Position numbers and translations under genes: made by a program. The notes beneath the pieces were generated by a model that worked only from the letters and a program-made list of their open reading frames with translations, was not told the DNA's origin and did not search any database. A stretch of 7,905 nucleotides of DNA. It comes from an uncultured Clostridia bacterium (GTDB taxonomy: Bacteria; Bacillota; Clostridia; Christensenellales; UBA1242). Below are positions 7,149-7,905 of the stretch, piece after piece (position 1 is the stretch's first letter; each line of letters opens with the position of its first letter). The DNA is taken from NCBI GenBank assembly GCA_944363385.1, contig CALVUB010000034.1:1-7905 (forward strand). Direction: 5' to 3'.

Positions 7149-7178
7149 TATTATGGGCAAAGTGCAAAAAAATTATGT
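7149..7178 (-). promoter_or_regulatory. Forespore sigma-G-like promoter of the gerA operon
   Basis: Minus strand: ACATA (7178-7174), an 18-base spacer, and CATAATA (7155-7149). The known sigma-G pattern in Bacillus is G-N-A-T-R, 17-18 bases, CATNNTA; here the -10 element is complete and the -35 element lacks only its leading G. No good sigma-A -35 sits at the right distance. Predicted transcription start near 7143 is only about 12 bases before the ATG. Confidence 0.55.
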
Positions 7179-7196
7179 AAAAGAGTGACAAAATAA

Positions 7197-7247
7197 ATAA
7201 AAAAAATGTGAAACAATTTTTCACATTTTTAAATTTTGTTTCACATT
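7197..7247 (-). terminator. Terminator after HU with two alternative stems
   Basis: On the minus strand TGTGAAACAA (7245-7236), TGTGAAA (7225-7219) and TTGTTTCACA (7216-7207) occur in that order, followed by eight T (7206-7199) and more T-rich sequence. The last arm can pair with the first (10 bp exact, 12 bp with flanking A-T pairs, 19-base loop) or with the middle copy (7 bp plus A-T pairs, 5-base loop). Both hairpins end at the same T tract, 10-50 bases beyond the HU stop. The inner stem is also flanked by T on the plus strand, so it could act in both directions, though no plus-strand gene is seen. Confidence 0.75.
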
Positions 7248-7257
7248 CTAAATATTT

Positions 7258-7530
7258 TTAGTTGAAAAGACCTTTAAAGCTATTTCCAAATTTAAAAGAT
7301 GGAACTTTTTGAGCTGGAATTTTCACCTTTTGTTTTGTTGCTGGGTTGATACCTTCTCTTGCTGGACGAGATTTTACTTCATAAGAGCCAAATCCTGCGA
7401 TTTGAATTTTCTCACCTTTTTTGAGTGCATCAATAATTGTTGATGCCATAGCATCAAAAGCAATACCTGCGTCTTTTTGAGTAAAGTTTGCTTTTTCAGC
7501 GAATGCTTTGATAAATTCTTGTTTGTTCAT
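7258..7530 (-). CDS. hup: HU-family DNA-binding protein
   Basis: Small basic histone-like protein that binds and bends DNA as a dimer and compacts the nucleoid. From ATG at 7530 it is 90 residues, exactly the usual HU length: helical dimer base (1-40), GFGSYEV (46-52), and the beta-arm with RPAREGINP (55-63), including the DNA-intercalating Pro63, then KIPAQKVPSFKFGNSFK. A GTG two codons upstream (7536) is in frame, but only one base would separate it from the AGGAG, whereas the ATG stands 7 bases away; the ATG form is preferred. The gene has its own promoter and terminator and so appears monocistronic between lepB and the gerA operon. HU and IHF are related; length, single copy and family resemblance favour HU. 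Confidence 0.95.
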   Translation of the reverse strand: MNKQEFIKAFAEKANFTQKDAGIAFDAMASTIIDALKKGEKIQIAGFGSYEVKSRPAREGINPATKQKVKIPAQKVPSFKFGNSFKGLFN

Positions 7531-7543
7531 AATCACTCTCCTT
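7528..7543 (-). promoter_or_regulatory. Ribosome binding site deciding the HU start
   Basis: AAGGAG (about 7543-7538) is followed by AGTGATT and then ATG (7530-7528), a 7-base spacing. The alternative GTG lies one base after the site and is sterically implausible as a start. Confidence 0.85.
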
Positions 7544-7551
7544 TTTAGATT

Positions 7552-7569
7552 TTAAGCTTTTTAGCTTAA
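7552..7569 (-). repeat. Small inverted repeat in the HU leader
   Basis: TTAAGCT (7569-7563 on the minus strand), an AAAA loop and AGCTTAA (7558-7552) form a perfect 7-bp hairpin between the predicted HU promoter and its ribosome site. It is not followed by a T tract on either strand, so it is not an intrinsic terminator. It could be a weak mRNA 5' hairpin or a protein-binding palindrome; with only two G-C pairs it may be chance. Confidence 0.4.
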
Positions 7570-7573
7570 TTTA

Positions 7574-7602
7574 ATAATACCACAATTTTTGCCAAAAACC
7601 AA
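7574..7602 (-). promoter_or_regulatory. Probable promoter of the HU gene (extended -10)
   Basis: Minus strand TATTAT (7579-7574) is preceded by an extended -10 TGG (7582-7580). At 17 bases upstream is TTGGTT (7602-7597), a half match to the -35 that overlaps the lepB stop codon region. Transcription would start near 7567, giving a leader of about 37 bases. No lepB terminator is visible, so HU may also be read from lepB. Confidence 0.55.
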
Positions 7603-7607
7603 ACGAT

Positions 7608-7905
7608 TTAACCCTTCCAAGCAAAATAATCTAAAATTTTTGGGAAGAAATATTCTAAAATGCCTTTAAGTTGATAGTATCCTCGCACAAGAAACAGATT
7701 TGAGTAAGCGCCATTTGGTATAATTTTTACCACCTTGCCTAACACCATGTCGCCAACTTTTACTGGTCCAAATTCTCTGGCGTCTGTGCTGTTTGCACGA
7801 TTGTCGCCCATATAGAAAATCTCGTCCTCTTCAAGCTTATAGAACAAAACCCAGCCAACGCCGTCAACATATTTCCGATCTAAGTGACTATCATCATAAA
7901 ATTCA
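7608..7905 (-). CDS. lepB: Type I signal peptidase, C-terminal part (5' end outside window)
   Basis: Membrane-bound serine-lysine protease that cleaves signal peptides of exported proteins on the outer face. The frame is open from the right edge to a TAA at 7610-7608, giving the last 98 residues. The diagnostic box E is GDNRANSTDAREFG (residues 33-46 of the visible part), with the Ser, Asp and Arg of the NSxDxR core kept; the usual second Ser of DSR is Ala. The catalytic Ser and Lys boxes lie beyond the edge and cannot be checked. After GKVVKIIPNG the protein continues about 34 residues with an aromatic, amphipathic end (YFFPKILDYFAWKG), somewhat longer than typical Bacillus Sip proteins. No start lies inside the window: the TTG at 7847 is merely an internal Leu codon. 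Confidence 0.92.
   Translation of the reverse strand, partial: EFYDDSHLDRKYVDGVGWVLFYKLEEDEIFYMGDNRANSTDAREFGPVKVGDMVLGKVVKIIPNGAYSNLFLVRGYYQLKGILEYFFPKILDYFAWKG

Noticed and set aside
7207..7225. CRP-like palindrome TGTGA...TCACA
   Set aside because: The half-sites are 9 rather than 6 bases apart, the context is a terminator with a T tract, and CRP regulation of this type is not expected in Clostridia.
7531..7536. GTG start two codons upstream for HU
   Set aside because: Only one base separates it from the AGGAG; the ATG at 7530 has 7-base spacing and gives the canonical 90 residues.
7845..7847. TTG as a start for a 79-residue lepB product
   Set aside because: The frame stays open to the right edge and the upstream residues fit a signal peptidase, so TTG is an internal Leu codon of a truncated gene.

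Overview
The window looks like a chromosomal stretch of an AT-rich, low-GC, endospore-forming Firmicute, most likely an uncultured Clostridia-type lineage. The evidence is a complete gerA-type spore germinant receptor operon, HU and FtsH of Firmicute type, strong AGGAGG-like ribosome binding sites and T-rich intrinsic terminators. The genus cannot be read from the sequence. Every gene I can support lies on the minus strand, so transcription runs from right to left.

From right to left the layout is: the 3' end of a type I signal peptidase gene (lepB, 7608-7905, cut by the window edge); a 90-residue HU nucleoid protein with its own promoter and terminator; a three-gene germinant receptor operon gerAA-gerAB-gerAC (7131 to 3289) with overlapping genes and a forespore sigma-G-like promoter; ftsH (TTG start, unusually long C-terminus) with its own vegetative-type promoter; a 227-residue single-span membrane protein of unknown function, 15 bases behind ftsH and closed by a clear terminator; and the first 36 codons of an unidentified gene with a near-consensus sigma-A promoter, running off the left edge. 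No intergenic gap exceeds about 130 bases.

The GerA proteins should assemble in the spore inner membrane: GerAB as the transporter-like, germinant-sensing subunit, GerAA as the multi-span subunit and GerAC as the outer-face subunit. FtsH is the membrane AAA+ zinc protease for quality control, and in Bacillus it also has sporulation roles. The small membrane protein behind it is a candidate FtsH partner or substrate by position only.

Four points deserve attention. FtsH carries a charged coiled coil, a SHOCT-like short motif and a Lys-rich tail beyond the normal family end. GerAC lacks the lipobox cysteine expected of the family and has a roughly 67-residue Gly/Ser/Gln linker splitting its domains. 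The gerA promoter looks sigma-G-like. The HU terminator has two mutually exclusive stems. I see no CRISPR array, mobile element, tRNA, rRNA or dedicated defence system; apart from these points this is ordinary core-genome content.
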